From Cristatella mucedo (taxonomy: Eukaryota; Bryozoa; Phylactolaemata; Cristatellidae), in NCBI GenBank assembly GCA_009760855.2, contig WPIO01000002.1:7463001-7527000 (forward strand): DNA of 64,000 nt, in the 5' to 3' direction. Shown here piece by piece: positions 20,341-30,285 of the stretch (positions are counted from its first letter, which is position 1; the number at the start of each line of letters is the position of its first letter). Both the position numbers and the translations under genes were made by a program. The notes beneath the pieces were generated by a model, which made no database searches, had not been told where the DNA came from, and was given only the letters and a program-made list of their open reading frames with translations.

Positions 20341-21564
20341 AAATGCTTTCTAGAAAGGAATTAGAAATGAATGAAACATTGAACTTTGATTCAAACAGAA
20401 TAACAAATGTTGGAGAAACTGCTGATTTATTAGAAGCAGTTAATAAATCATTTGCGGATAACAATTACTTAAGGAAAGACTCTGATCAGCATATAACTGG
20501 TAATTTTTCTGCAAACTCAAAAAAGTATATAAGAATATCAGATCCTGTCAATGCAAATGATGTTGCAACAAAAAATATCTTGATACAAAATTAGATAAAT
20601 ATATAAGACCTGTAACAATGAGAGAAAACTTGGATGTTGAAAAATTAATAATGAGAAGAAATGAACCATATTTTACAAATTATTAACCAACTGATTTAAT
20701 TCCTATTAAATTCCTTCATAATTATTATTTAAAGTGTGGAAATGTTCCATATTTTATAATAATATTGCTAATGCTCGTTTTATTAGATGCTATGGAAATT
20801 TAACTGTAAAGAGTGTAAATAATATTAGATATCTATCACAAGCATTTTCTTCTTCTAGTAGTGGAAAATTAATTTTAGCAAAACTATTAGATTTAAACAT
20901 AAAAAAGCCAACTTACTCAAAAATAGTATTACAAATAAAAGATATTGAAATTGCAGTTGTAGAAAATGTTAATTTTATTGGTGATAATATTAAATATAAA
21001 GTTTACAATAGAAGTTATGGAGGTAGATCCTTTTTATAAAGAGATGATAATAGAACCGGAGTAAATTATAAACTTGCTGCAGTTGGTATTTCTATAAATA
21101 TAAATAAAATTATTGGTGACATTATATTTTTAAAATATAACCATAAATTTTATTCTAAAAATCTATATCTATTTAGTTTAATTAATAATAAACATTATGT
21201 TGTTGAGAATAATGATATGCTAGCATTAAGTGAATCTATATTTAATTTTAGTGTTTTTGATAAACAAACATCTAAGACAATCGAATTTAATCTTGTTTAT
21301 CCTATTTTGAATTATGGTACTATTTTAACCCCAACTGATTTAGATTATATTGAAATTGTATTAGTAAATGGAGTAAAATATTCAGAATCCTTATCTTTTG
21401 ACCATGCTAAATATGAAAATGCTCTTGAGCTTGCATCATGGGTGTCAGGTAAAACAGTAAATTCTTATGAAGAAGTTGGAGAAATTGTTCATCCTGTACG
21501 TCCTGAACCTTTAGATTTATTTGAAGAAGATTTTTATGAATACCTTAGACCTTCCATTCCATAG
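20341..21564 (+). pseudogene. Fibre-like protein F4
   Basis: About 405 codons. The N-terminal part has NRITNVGETADLLEAVNKSF (about 20395) and YIRISDPVNANDVATKNI (about 20535), the fibre-type modules, plus a DQHITGNFSANSK block. After a frameshift near 20575-20730 a long C-terminal region (20734-21564, one TAA at 21037-21039) follows, rich in Ile, Asn, Tyr and Val and ending in an acidic tail (DLFEEDFYEYLRPSIP). This head is longer than in F1-F3. It stops at 21564, one base before the stop codon of the convergent gene. Confidence 0.6.
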
Positions 21565-21565
21565 T

Positions 21566-21931
21566 CTATTTAATCAATTCTTCTAGTATATCGAAAACCT
21601 TTCCTGCATGTATCTCTTTCTTTATTTGTTTAGTTAGTTCTTTTTTTAGAGTAAGCTTCAGACTTCATACTATTTATTTTATCTATTTTTATGTCTTAAA
21701 GGAACTCTTCAAAGATTGAACCGTCTCTAACTTTAGTAAATATATTTTCTATTTCTGGTTCTGAGTGATTTATTCTAAGTGCTTTATATTCTAATACTAG
21801 TTTTAACACATTTAACAAAGTTGATATGATGTCTTCTATTCTACCAATTAGATAAGAACATATTTTTAAGTTGAATACTGTTGTCCTTGTACTTCTTCAA
21901 GTTTGTCTTTACTCCTTGTCTTAACACTCAT
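21566..21931 (-). pseudogene. Small helical protein, unknown
   Basis: ATG at 21931 in TATATAGAAAATG; MSVKTRSKDKLEEVQGQQ, then frameshifted helical sequence (IEDIISTLLNVLKLVLEYKALRI) and a Lys/Glu-rich end (FDILEELIK). About 120 codons with at least two frameshifts and one TAA. No family recognised. Confidence 0.5.
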
Positions 21932-21967
21932 TTTCTATATATTGTTTTAATTTTTTATTTAAATTAA

Positions 21968-22462
21968 TTAAACAGTGCTTGGATCAGGTTGTGGTTGTTC
22001 TTGTGCTGCTAGTGCTACTGCTGCGGCTTTTTGTTTAACACTCATACCATCACTAATACTTGGAAGAACTGCGTAACACTCATCTTTAACAATTCCAGAG
22101 ATATCAGGTTTAATTCCAGATACTCCAGAGATGACTGTAGAGAGCGTTGGAAGTTGTGTTGCAATCCAAGTCGTATAATCAGAAATTTCAGTTGGGTCAT
22201 CGAGTAGAGCATCAACTTTAGATCTAACTCTCGACTAAAGTCCTGATAGAACTTCAGTTTGACCAGCACTATTAATTATGTGTGCTTCAATATCTGCTTC
22301 ATCAAGATAGAATTTTACAACAGACGTATCAGTCATAAATGAAACATCAGAATTGAGTTGTTGTTCATCATATGCCGTCATTCTTGACCTAACAAGATAA
22401 TCTGAATAAGATTTAAGTGATGCTGCAGTCCTTGCAAGCAAGGGATCAGTAACTTCTTCCAT
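21968..22462 (-). pseudogene. Acidic helical protein, unknown
   Basis: ATG at 22462 (MEEVTDPLLARTAASLKSY), preceded by TATATAAGAAA. One TAG (22235-22237) splits an otherwise open frame of about 164 codons ending in an Ala/Gln/Pro-rich tail (AVALAAQEQPQPDPSTV). A single lesion makes it the best-preserved small gene of the element. Function unknown. Confidence 0.55.
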
Positions 22463-22522
22463 TTTCTTATATAATAATTCAAAAATTACATGCACGTACA
22501 GATAAATGAAAAATCAAATGTA

Positions 22523-22767
22523 TTATACCTTATAATATTTATGAAAAATATCAGAAGCAATAATTCTACTAAGCCTATCATACTTTTCAACTTTATCAAT
22601 AAGATCACACGATTTAATTAAATCTGAAATAGCTGATTCAGGTAACAAAACAATATAAAAAATAGTTCTTTTTCTTTACTACCTCCATCACCACTAAACC
22701 TATGATGACAAATATTTTTAGCAGTTTCTCTAGCTTCTTTATAACAGAAAATGCTTGCAATGTCCAT
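22523..22767 (-). pseudogene. Small ORF, paralogue of the 23079 gene
   Basis: MDIASIFCYKEARETAKNIC at the N-terminus parallels MDVSRILSCEQSREMAIKIC of the next gene. A frameshift near 22660 leads to ESAISDLIKSCDLIDKVEKY and a stop at 22523. A TATATA box lies a few bases before the ATG. Confidence 0.5.
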
Positions 22768-22803
22768 TTTTATATATGACTTATTAAATCTATTCAATAT
22801 AAA

Positions 22804-23079
22804 TTAATTAATTTGCACTCCTGGTTTTGTTTTTGGTGTTTTTGACTTTTTATTTGTCTCTATAGGCATTTCATTTATCTTACTACGACTTTACATTAGT
22901 TTATTGCATGTGTCACATATTTCTCTAAGAATACTAACATATGAACTATCTAGATCTGGAATGAGTTTATCAAGTGAATGTTTAACTATTCATTGATCTT
23001 GACCTTTAGGTTTTTGAAGACAGATTTTTATTGCCATTTCTCTAGATTGTTCGCAACTTAAAATTCTTGAGACATCCAT
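22804..23079 (-). pseudogene. Small ORF, paralogue of the 22767 gene
   Basis: About 91 codons from ATG 23079 (TATATAGAAAATG). In-frame TGA at 22990-22992 and TAA at 22891-22893. A CDTC pair lies in the middle and the C-terminus is basic (TNKKSKTPKTKP). The pair looks like a gene duplication within the element; function unknown. Confidence 0.5.
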
Positions 23080-23116
23080 TTTCTATATATGAAAATAAAA
23101 TTTTACTTAATTGAAA

Positions 23117-23611
23117 CTAAATCTCTTCACCTTCAGTTTCATTTACCATTTCATGAAGGAATTCTTCATATGACTTAACTTCATCTTCAGTGAGATCTTC
23201 ATAGTGTTTACTAAATAGAAGTTCTTCTAGATCTACCTCTTCATCTGATTCAGAATCAATGTATGAGGAAGCTTCAGACTCGTAAGACTCAGATTCCTCT
23301 TCTATTTCCATTGAAGGGTCATAATCAGGATCGTCGATTGAGTCTTCTGAATATTCGGATTCACTATCTAAGCTAGTAATTTCTACTGAGTCATATTCTG
23401 AAACTTGAAAATCTTCTTTGGGATCCATCCTATAATAGTAAAAATAATTTTGCATATATATATATATGTTTAATTTCTTCATTGACTCGTATAATTCTAT
23501 CTCTTCCTTTATAGAAACTAGTTTTTTATCATCTTCCTTTTTCTTTTTATATTTAAATCTAACTTTCTTTACTGATTGTTGTTTAGTATTTTCAATCTTT
23601 CTTTTCGGCAT
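23117..23611 (-). CDS. Acidic protein with basic N-terminus, intact
   Basis: This 164-codon ORF has no lesion. Residues 1-30 are strongly basic (MPKRKIENTK, KKVRFKYKKKK), resembling a nuclear localisation signal, and the C-terminal two thirds are dominated by Glu, Asp and Ser. The ATG overlaps the last codons of the polymerase. A second possible start (MDPKEDF) lies at about 23427 after an ATATATATAT tract and a TTTTACTATTATAG stretch, so it may be two genes or a spliced one. A histone-like or transactivator role is guesswork. Confidence 0.55.
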   Translation of the reverse strand: MPKRKIENTKQQSVKKVRFKYKKKKEDDKKLVSIKEEIELYESMKKLNIYIYMQNYFYYYRMDPKEDFQVSEYDSVEITSLDSESEYSEDSIDDPDYDPSMEIEEESESYESEASSYIDSESDEEVDLEELLFSKHYEDLTEDEVKSYEEFLHEMVNETEGEEI

Positions 23612-23844
23612 CTATATCAATATTACATTTTTCACAACGTCCTGGATTTGTACCATCACTTAATGCTTCTGTAATCTTGTAATGACCGTATGCGTAACTA
23701 CAGCAACCACAATCTAACCAGAAACGTTTTGATTCGAATGCTGATAGTGCAACTTTTTCTAACTCATTAGTAAATAATTCATGTTTATCTTGAACTATTT
23801 TATAAAACTTTCTAACTTTCTTTTCATCCATCACTTTTTTTACC

Positions 23845-23920
23845 ATTAAAAACTCTAATGCTATCCATCAATTTTTTTACCATTAAAAGCTCTAATGCTA
23901 TCAGTTAAACCAATAACAAA
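23845..23920 (-). repeat. 37-bp tandem duplication near the PolB 3' end
   Basis: Two copies of a unit reading GATAGCATTAGAG... to ...GATG on the minus strand lie side by side (around 23848-23911) and introduce a stop before the last part of the polymerase. Confidence 0.8.
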
Positions 23921-25093
23921 AGTATCATGCCACATTGTTTTAGTTGAAACTGCTTTTGTTACTCCTTTTGCGGCGGCTTTTCTTTCAGCATCAACAATAC
24001 CTACAGAGTATAGCTTTGGTCTTAAAACACATACTTCTGAAATTACTTTTCCTTCTGTTTCATCTTTAAACTTACCTATTGTATCAATATCAAAGTAGTC
24101 AGGCATTGCTTTCATATCATCGTAAAAATTATGTGTTTCCATTTCCATAATTAATGAGTCAGTATCAGTATAGATTGAACTAACTTTATTTCCATATTTT
24201 GGTTTTATAACATCATAATAAAACTTTTGTATATGTAACTTTGATAAATCTAGAATTGCACTACCAATGAATATTGGTTTATTCAATCTGGTCTTTGATT
24301 GATTAATTTGAAATATTGTCAATGATTCTCCAAAGTCTCTAAAATTAAACATATTTGGATCTCTTATTCTTTTATTGAATTTATTTCTTCCAATTTCATC
24401 AATAACACTAATTAAGTAAGTTTTAACTCTTTTTTCAACATATTCACATGTTTTACCATTATATGAATTCATAATAAGTTTCCAAAGATTTCTTAAAAAC
24501 TTTTTATTTGAATTTAATGCTTTCATTTCAGCACACATTTCAATATAAAGTTTAAGCCATCTCGACTGTTTAAACTCTCTTTACATTACATATAATTCCA
24601 TGTGAAAAAGAGAACTTTAAATATCTATAGTGAAGTAATTAGTCCTTCTTTTGAAGAAAGTCACACATCAATTTTGGAACATTACTTGCTCCTGTTTTGA
24701 ATTTATTTTGAAAGTTAGAATATTCACTACAATCAACAACTCTATTGCATGCACATAACGAATATTCATTGTGTAAATCATGATACAACTCTTTATTTTT
24801 GGATCATATTCCATATCAACAACAAAGAGGTAACCAATGTCTGATTCATCTTCTAATTTAAGAATACTATCAATATTTCACCCGTCATTTTAAATTTCTT
24901 TAATGTTTCCTTGTGGAAGAAGTTCCATTATTACTGTAGGATAAAGACTTGTTGCATCTTGATAAGATACCCATGTTGCTGGTTTATCTTTATCATATCC
25001 GGGAACCATAGGATTGTTTGCTTTAACAAGTCTTCTATTCACTTGACATATTCCACCCCAAATCAATTTTATAAACATATCATAATTATCTCT

Positions 25094-25181
25094 ATCTAAA
25101 TCTAACTTTCTTTACTGGTAGTTGTTTAGTATTTTCAATCTTTCTTTTCGGCATCTAAATCAATATTACATTTTTCACAAC
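25094..25181 (-). repeat. Copy of the PolB 3'/acidic-gene junction inside PolB
   Basis: This 88-bp block is nearly identical to 23551-23638, which spans the end of PolB and the start of the acidic gene (ATG CCG AAA AGA AAG included). Here it replaces coding sequence between exonuclease III and polymerase motif A, in the same orientation 1.5 kb upstream. Confidence 0.88.
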
Positions 25182-26953
25182 ATTTTTCTACAACTCAATC
25201 TTTACTCCTGAAAACCAGAATACAGCAATCCATGAGAAGTTTGGTGTTGTAACAAAATTTGCAGGATCTAGTTTTAATTTTGACATCAAACCTTTTCTAA
25301 AACCTTCAAAGCAATCTGCAAGTAATAACACGTCTGTTAGTAAATATAAATTATGATATTCTAACATGTTTTTACAATCAAACTCTTTCCAAACATCATT
25401 TGCTTTTTTATAATCTTCATCAGATATATCGGACATGCAAACACTTGAGTAAAATTCTTCCTTTTTTGGAAGAGAAGTAACAAAAAACTTCTCAAATGAA
25501 TCCATGAACTCGTAATGATATTCTCCTTTTGTTGCTAACATATCAAGTTTTTTGTTGGAGGAAGTTCACTTAAAATTTTTTTAGAAATTGGAAAACCAGT
25601 AATTGTTTTACCCATCGTTGATGAAATTCCATCAAGTGATCCAAGCATAAATTGAGAACTATCCTTAAAAACTACATCATTAACTCTTAACACCATGTAC
25701 TTCTCAAGATTATCTGCAATTGGTTCTGCTTCAACACTAAAATTGTTAAGTGCTTTAACAATTATATGTGAATCATATTCTCTAAAACCATGAAATGTAG
25801 CAGGAAGTTGCCATTTTTTTATAATTCATTCTGGCTTTTAAATTACAAATATGATGGGCAGCGCCTCTATACTTATTTGTTAAATGACAATGATCATGAA
25901 CTTTCCTTAATTCACTCTTTTTTAATTAAATGGTTCTTTACACATCCAACAGAATAGAGCATTCTCATGTTCATCGAATTCACTTTCAGTTAAGTCATCT
26001 ATTTCACTTTCTGAATTATGATCAACCAATTTCCTTTTTAAGAAGTCTGATAAATCAAATAATCTTTGTAAAAACTTAACTGCACAATCAAAACCAACAT
26101 TCATAAACCTATCGAAAACTTCTCCTTTCCAATCAATAATAACATAAGCAGCAGAAAATGGAGTATGAATCGAACCACCTTTTTCTTTTTCAATTATACA
26201 TTCAAAGTCTGCATGACAAACATATGGACATGTATTAAGATGTCTAAAGGAATCAAACTTAATAAACTTGCTCTTTTCATCCGGCATTACATAAACTGTT
26301 GTTCCAGAATGTATACTTTTACATAAATCTAAATGATCGTTTACTTGTTTTTTTTATCAAAGAATCTATTTAAAGATCTATGACAACAATACTGTTTTCT
26401 GCCTGTATTTAAAGGTCTACACAATGAATTGAAATTAGTAATCAACATATAATGTTATTTTACACCTTTATTAAGTAATAAAATATTCACATGCCTACCT
26501 TCTTTTTCATCGGACCTTCTTACAACTCTTAATGGAGAAACTCTAACCTCTTTATTCTCACATGTGTAAACATCTATACTAACATTCATTGCTTTCTCTA
26601 ATTTATCAACATCTTTAACTTTTTAATGGCCATTCAATCTTATTAATCAAGCGAGAATATTTAAAAGATAGTATTCCTTTTAAGTCATTGATTTTCCATT
26701 TATTTTTTTCTATGGGATTTAAAGCTCTTAAGACACACCATAATGCACAAAACTCAGCTTTATCATTTTTTAAATTAATCATGCACTTTTTCTTAACTAG
26801 ATATTCAGGTGGTTCAATGTATGAACTACAGCACATTGGATTGTATTTATAAATAACAACTGAAAATGAATGAAAACCAGTAAATAACCATCCAGATCCA
26901 ACGTTGTATTCTATTAACATCTCAGAACAAGTGAGACAAAATACAAAAAAACA

Positions 26954-27125
26954 AGTGAGCGACAAAATCTTGAAGTAAATTCGTTGCTTGACTGGTAGCC
27001 AGTGCAGGTCGGCGAGAAGTGGAGTAATGTGGAAACTGCGACGCTCACGACAGACAAGTCTAGCTACCGAGTTTTGCACCAGCTGCAATCGCCTGATCGC
27101 ACATGCTGGTAGGCCAGTAAGCAGT
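26954..27125 (-). mobile_element. Internal LINE-A fragment inserted in PolB
   Basis: About 172 bp of LINE-A coding sequence (RRLQLVQNSVARL to FKILSLT) without the LINE 3' UTR, hairpin or tail. It joins PolB at a poly-T/CTCACTTGTT repeat on its low-coordinate side. It fuses an open frame with PolB (26615-27088), which is a chance fusion. Confidence 0.9.
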
Positions 27126-27419
27126 TACTTTAAAAATAACTCTAATAAAAGGCCATGAACTTCTAACTCTATCAAGTAATTTCTTTGTTGGATATCTAAG
27201 CAATTCTTTAAGTATTTCAATGTCAGCATATCTTCTTTTTGTTTTATAGGCAAAAAGTTAAAGTAAAACCTCCTCCAGTGACAACTGGTTCTGTAAAACC
27301 AACTTGATTACGTCTTTCTTGTTTACCAACATATTCTCTACTCGACAAATCAAAATCAATATCCATGAACCTCCTAGTCTCAAAAGGAAAAGAATTTCTT
27401 TGTCTCGATTTTGAAGTCA

Positions 27420-27626
27420 TGCTATATAAAGTAATAATATTTCTGCTAAAATAAATTAATTATTAAAGAACTATCAGCTTAGAAAAGAAAGTAACACAAA
27501 TGACGGAATTTAGTGATGAGGGGTTTTTTCACGATACGGATATCGGGGAATTTTTGGACAACCAAAGGTGAAACTGAGGTTGGAGAAAAATTGCGCGGTG
27601 TCGTATCGGGGAAAAACACACCATCA
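27420..27626 (-). repeat. Right terminal inverted repeat
   Basis: Mirror copy of 6903-7107. The inner end carries TTTATATAGC directly before the PolB ATG. CACAG follows it at 27627-27631. Confidence 0.92.
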
Positions 27627-27705
27627 CACAGCTGGAGGAACGCACTGACCTGCTCTCCAATCGGCGAGTCATTGGGCAAGGTCTGATGCTACCGTACGGT
27701 TGTAA

Positions 27706-27864
27706 ATAATAATAATAAAACATTTGATATAGCGCCCTCGGATAACTCAATCTCTTTCTTAGGCACTTTACATTTGCTGCAAAGGAAGCGCGATCGAATG
27801 GTGAGTGGAAGCATGATCGATAAACAGCAAGAATAACACGGTTAGGGGTGACATGCACAGGTAA
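27706..27864 (-). mobile_element. Degraded LINE 3' end
   Basis: AATAATAAT tail, decayed hairpin (GCGCCCTCGG...CTTAGGCACTTTACATTTGCTG) and ~90 bp of 3' UTR in reverse orientation. It carries more substitutions than the family-A copies. Confidence 0.85.
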
Positions 27865-28430
27865 AGAGTTCCTGCCGAGGCTTTTCCTTAACGTAGTTTC
27901 CGTTGCGCGGAGGGATATATAGCCTGCTGCTGTGGAAGCATGTGTTATCATTCTGTTGCGGAATCAGGGTTTTTATCTAGGGTACGAGACCGGCGAAAAT
28001 CTTCTAGGTCGGGGGGCGGGGCAAGACCCGCAAAGTTATTCCGAAGGCGAGGGGTGCTAGACCAGCCATTTCTGAAAAGTCATAACGCTAATTGAAGCTT
28101 TGATTAGATGCGAATTTGCTGGTTGCTCGTTGCATGGAATTAGGATATAATCTCGTCGTTGGTGACGGTCGCGTGGCCTTAGGAATAGGGGGTGGCCCAG
28201 GTCAGTGCCCAACGTTGGTGGGGCGGGCTATTTGCCACTGGCTCCACTGGCGGGTAAACTTATTACTGCTATGAGCGATTTTGATTGCTGATGTGATCTG
28301 CTGTATTCTGCATATCTGCTTGTCATGCTGTACGTAGTTATGCTGATCCTGCCACCCGTTAGTCGTGCTTGGAAGTGAGATGCTAGAATCGGGAGTATCA
28401 GTCATGCGGCTGTGAGGTTTAGAATTTGCT
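27865..28430. other. Unannotated spacer
   Basis: No gene or repeat is supported. Confidence 0.4.
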
Positions 28431-28431
28431 G

Positions 28432-28550
28432 AGCGCCGCCAGGGCGTTAAGGTACTCTCTTTTATCGGAGTCGTGGGTCACCTCAGGGTCGTGGGCTCGA
28501 GCACTGCAGCATATGTAAAGCGCCTGGATGTAGATTGAGTTCTCTTTGTA
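28432..28550 (+). repeat. SINE-A, degraded copy
   Basis: A tRNA-like box B (GTGGGCTCGAGCAC) is followed by GCATATGTAAAGCGCCTGGAT and a partial hairpin. The head is diverged and contains a duplicated GTCGTGGG segment. Confidence 0.65.
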
Positions 28551-28963
28551 GGCAATCAAAATTAATTAGCCTTCATAGCTATCTAAGAGAAGAACATCTC
28601 TGTTGCGTACCTTACATATGTTGGAAAGGGAGCGTGCTTATCAGTTAGAGAAACAAACACGATTTCAGTCAGCCACTACGAAATGTGCTTGTAAGTCGAT
28701 TTATAAAAGTATTGACCGATTCGGGCACCGTTATGAATATGAATGCAAACAACGGAATGCATAGTGGTCCGATACAGTCGTCCGATGTACACTATCAACA
28801 AATTAAAAACATAAGGTTGTCACCTCAGAATTTTTTAAAGGCATTTCTTTGTTTTTGCTTAGTGTTTCAAATCTTTATCTGGCTTCGGATGCTATTTTTT
28901 ATATACTGTTTGAATGCTCTTTCTATACACTTTACACGTAAACTTCTACGGTAATTGCATCTA

Positions 28964-29172
28964 TGAGCAAGCCCGTTCTCGACCACTGCCATCCAAGCCT
29001 TCGGGCACGTACGCAATCCGGGTGTGCGGTATGTCTTCCTTGCCGGCCTCATCCGGGTCTGCCGGTAGCTCAGCAGTCTGTCGCAGCTGTTCGAGCAAAG
29101 AACTCTCCAGAGTGGTGCAGGCAGCAGAGGACCAGTCTATGAGCTGATGCCTCAGAGCCGTGGTGCTGCTGG
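28964..29172 (-). CDS. Candidate host exon, unidentified
   Basis: On the minus strand a frame of about 70 codons opens after a TAACAG that could be a splice acceptor (29172) and runs to a TAG near 28964. Its composition (HQLIDWSSAACTTLESSLLE, ADPDEAGKEDIPHTRIAYVP) looks like ordinary soluble protein, with GC content higher than its surroundings. No family is recognised and no partner exon was found, so it may be a gene fragment. Confidence 0.3.
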
Positions 29173-29174
29173 AG

Positions 29175-29809
29175 CTGCTGATCTGTTAGATCTGTAGGAT
29201 CGGAGTGACCTAGACGTCGTGTGTGCCGTTCTGTGCAAACTTGCCGCAAGAAGTGTTGTAAATCGAAAATCCCTGTTCAATCGAAAGCCGCCCAGGGTCC
29301 CTCAGTGATGGGACTGATTTTATTCGAACTTGCTTTTCTTTCTATAGATTTCGTGCAAAATGTTTTGAAGATGAAATTAGTGGGTTTTTTTATCTCATCA
29401 AAAATAGTTTACCTGGGCTAGCAGTCATATTTGGCCGGACTCTCAGGCTTGTCATAGTATGGCTTCAATGAATAATTTTGGCAGAAGGCTAGAATCTCCG
29501 GCATGCAGTAATTTAGGCGCTGCACCAATGTCCTAGAATTGCTTGAATAAAAATAAAGATGAACTTATTTTGAATATAGATGCCAAAATATGTGTACCAG
29601 TGTTCCAGAGAAGACAACTCATGAAATTTGAGTAGAAAATAGCCTGCATCAGCGATGGCAAGAAATCTTGGTTAACAATGAATTGAGTTTAGTCAGGGAA
29701 ATACGCTTGGAGACCGGTAAAAACCAAGGTGGTACACAGTTGAGGATTTAAATGATCATTCTAGTATTAATTGCTTATTTAAATGCACGATATATCACTT
29801 CACCTACTT
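29175..29809. other. Unannotated spacer
   Basis: Short ORFs only; nothing recognised. Confidence 0.4.
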
Positions 29810-29935
29810 GCCGAGCTGGTTTGGTCTAGCGGTTAAGGTGCTCGCCCCGACCAAGGTCGTGGGCTCGAGCCCCAAGGCATATGTAAAGCGCCTGAATAGA
29901 GATTAAGTTCTCTTGGGGCGCTATATAAATGAAAA
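29810..29935 (+). repeat. SINE-A, best-preserved copy
   Basis: A tRNA-like head starts GCCGAGCTGGTTTGGTCTAG (box A TGGTCTAGCGG), with box B GGGCTCGAGCCC about 40 bp on. Its body ends in ATGTAAAGCGCCTGAATAGA and GGGGCGCTATATAAATG, i.e. the same 3' stem-loop as the LINEs. This is the layout of a tRNA-derived SINE mobilised by a partner LINE that shares its 3' end. Confidence 0.85.
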
Positions 29936-30173
29936 TGAATTATATTTACATATTCTGAGCGCGTAAGAATTAGTGCTTTTCTTTTAAGCTCACGTGATGC
30001 AGGCTGATAAAAGTAAGCTTTTAGTTCTTTAAAATCATTACCAAACGACATAATTATTCTCAATTTTTGGCGAAGCTTTTGAACACGCTTTTACATGCCC
30101 TATGGTCACTATTCTAAAGTACAGAACGAGGCCGTTTGCTATGAGACTGCCTTCGGACGATCTGTTATACAAA

Positions 30174-30225
30174 TTTACACATACGCACATTACACACACA
30201 AACACACATACAAACACACACACAG

Positions 30226-30284
<59 letters not shown>
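30174..30284 (+). repeat. CA/TA compound microsatellite
   Basis: ACAC-rich tract (30174-30253) followed by a TA run (30254-30284). ORFs across it are artefacts. Confidence 0.95.

Positions 30285-30285
<1 letters not shown>

Larger units (their letters stand above)
23592..27420 (-). pseudogene. PolB: Protein-primed type DNA polymerase B
   Basis: Replicates the element using a terminal protein primer. ATG at 27420 just inside the right TIR. Landmarks in order: an N-terminal module with CALWCVLRALNP (about 26740); exonuclease I in HADFECII (about 26220); a CWMC...HDHCHLT zinc motif; exonuclease II in FREYDSHI (about 25780); exonuclease III in YHNLYLLTDVLLLAD (about 25360-25320); polymerase motif A in DATSLYP (about 24940); motif B in NSYNGKT (about 24465); motif C in YTDTDSLI (about 24155); and the C-terminal KVALSAFESKRF...YAYGHYKI (about 23740). 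About 1,200 codons. Lesions: a LINE fragment (26954-27125), a foreign 88-bp block (25094-25181), a 37-bp tandem duplication near 23850-23890 and many stops/frameshifts. Confidence 0.93.
6903..27626. mobile_element. Polinton/Maverick-type virus-like element, ~20.7 kb, decayed
   Basis: The element is defined by matching inverted termini (6903-7107 and 27420-27626), a protein-primed type DNA polymerase B at one end and a retroviral-type integrase near the other. Between them lie a packaging ATPase, a double jelly-roll capsid candidate, an adenovirus-type protease remnant and small virion-type genes. This gene set is the signature of Polintons (eukaryotic self-synthesising elements/adinto-like viruses). 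Base composition is far more AT-rich than the flanks. Every large gene carries nonsense or frameshift lesions, so it cannot be active as it stands. Three LINE-A pieces are inserted (11.6, 19.5 and 27.0 kb). Gene order suggests inward transcription from both ends plus several divergent pairs. Confidence 0.93.

Noticed and set aside
18206-21564. Bacteriophage contamination explaining the fibre genes
   Set aside because: They lie between the TIRs together with Polinton genes, share the start motif, and one is interrupted by a host LINE with target duplication, so they were resident in the animal genome.
23427-23470. Intron in the acidic gene (TTTTACTATTATAG acceptor-like)
   Set aside because: The uninterrupted frame across it is open and no donor was found; an alternative start is as likely.
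26615-27088. A fusion gene of LINE and viral sequence
   Set aside because: The frame joins a LINE fragment to PolB by chance at an insertion junction; both sides are parts of known separate genes.
6903-27626. Reading in-frame TAG/TAA/TGA codons as a variant genetic code
   Set aside because: All three stop types occur and are mixed with frameshifts, tandem duplications and LINE insertions; that is decay, not recoding.
29810-29935. A functional tRNA gene
   Set aside because: Box A/B are present but the cloverleaf is incomplete and the unit continues into a LINE-type 3' end; multiple decayed copies show it is a SINE.
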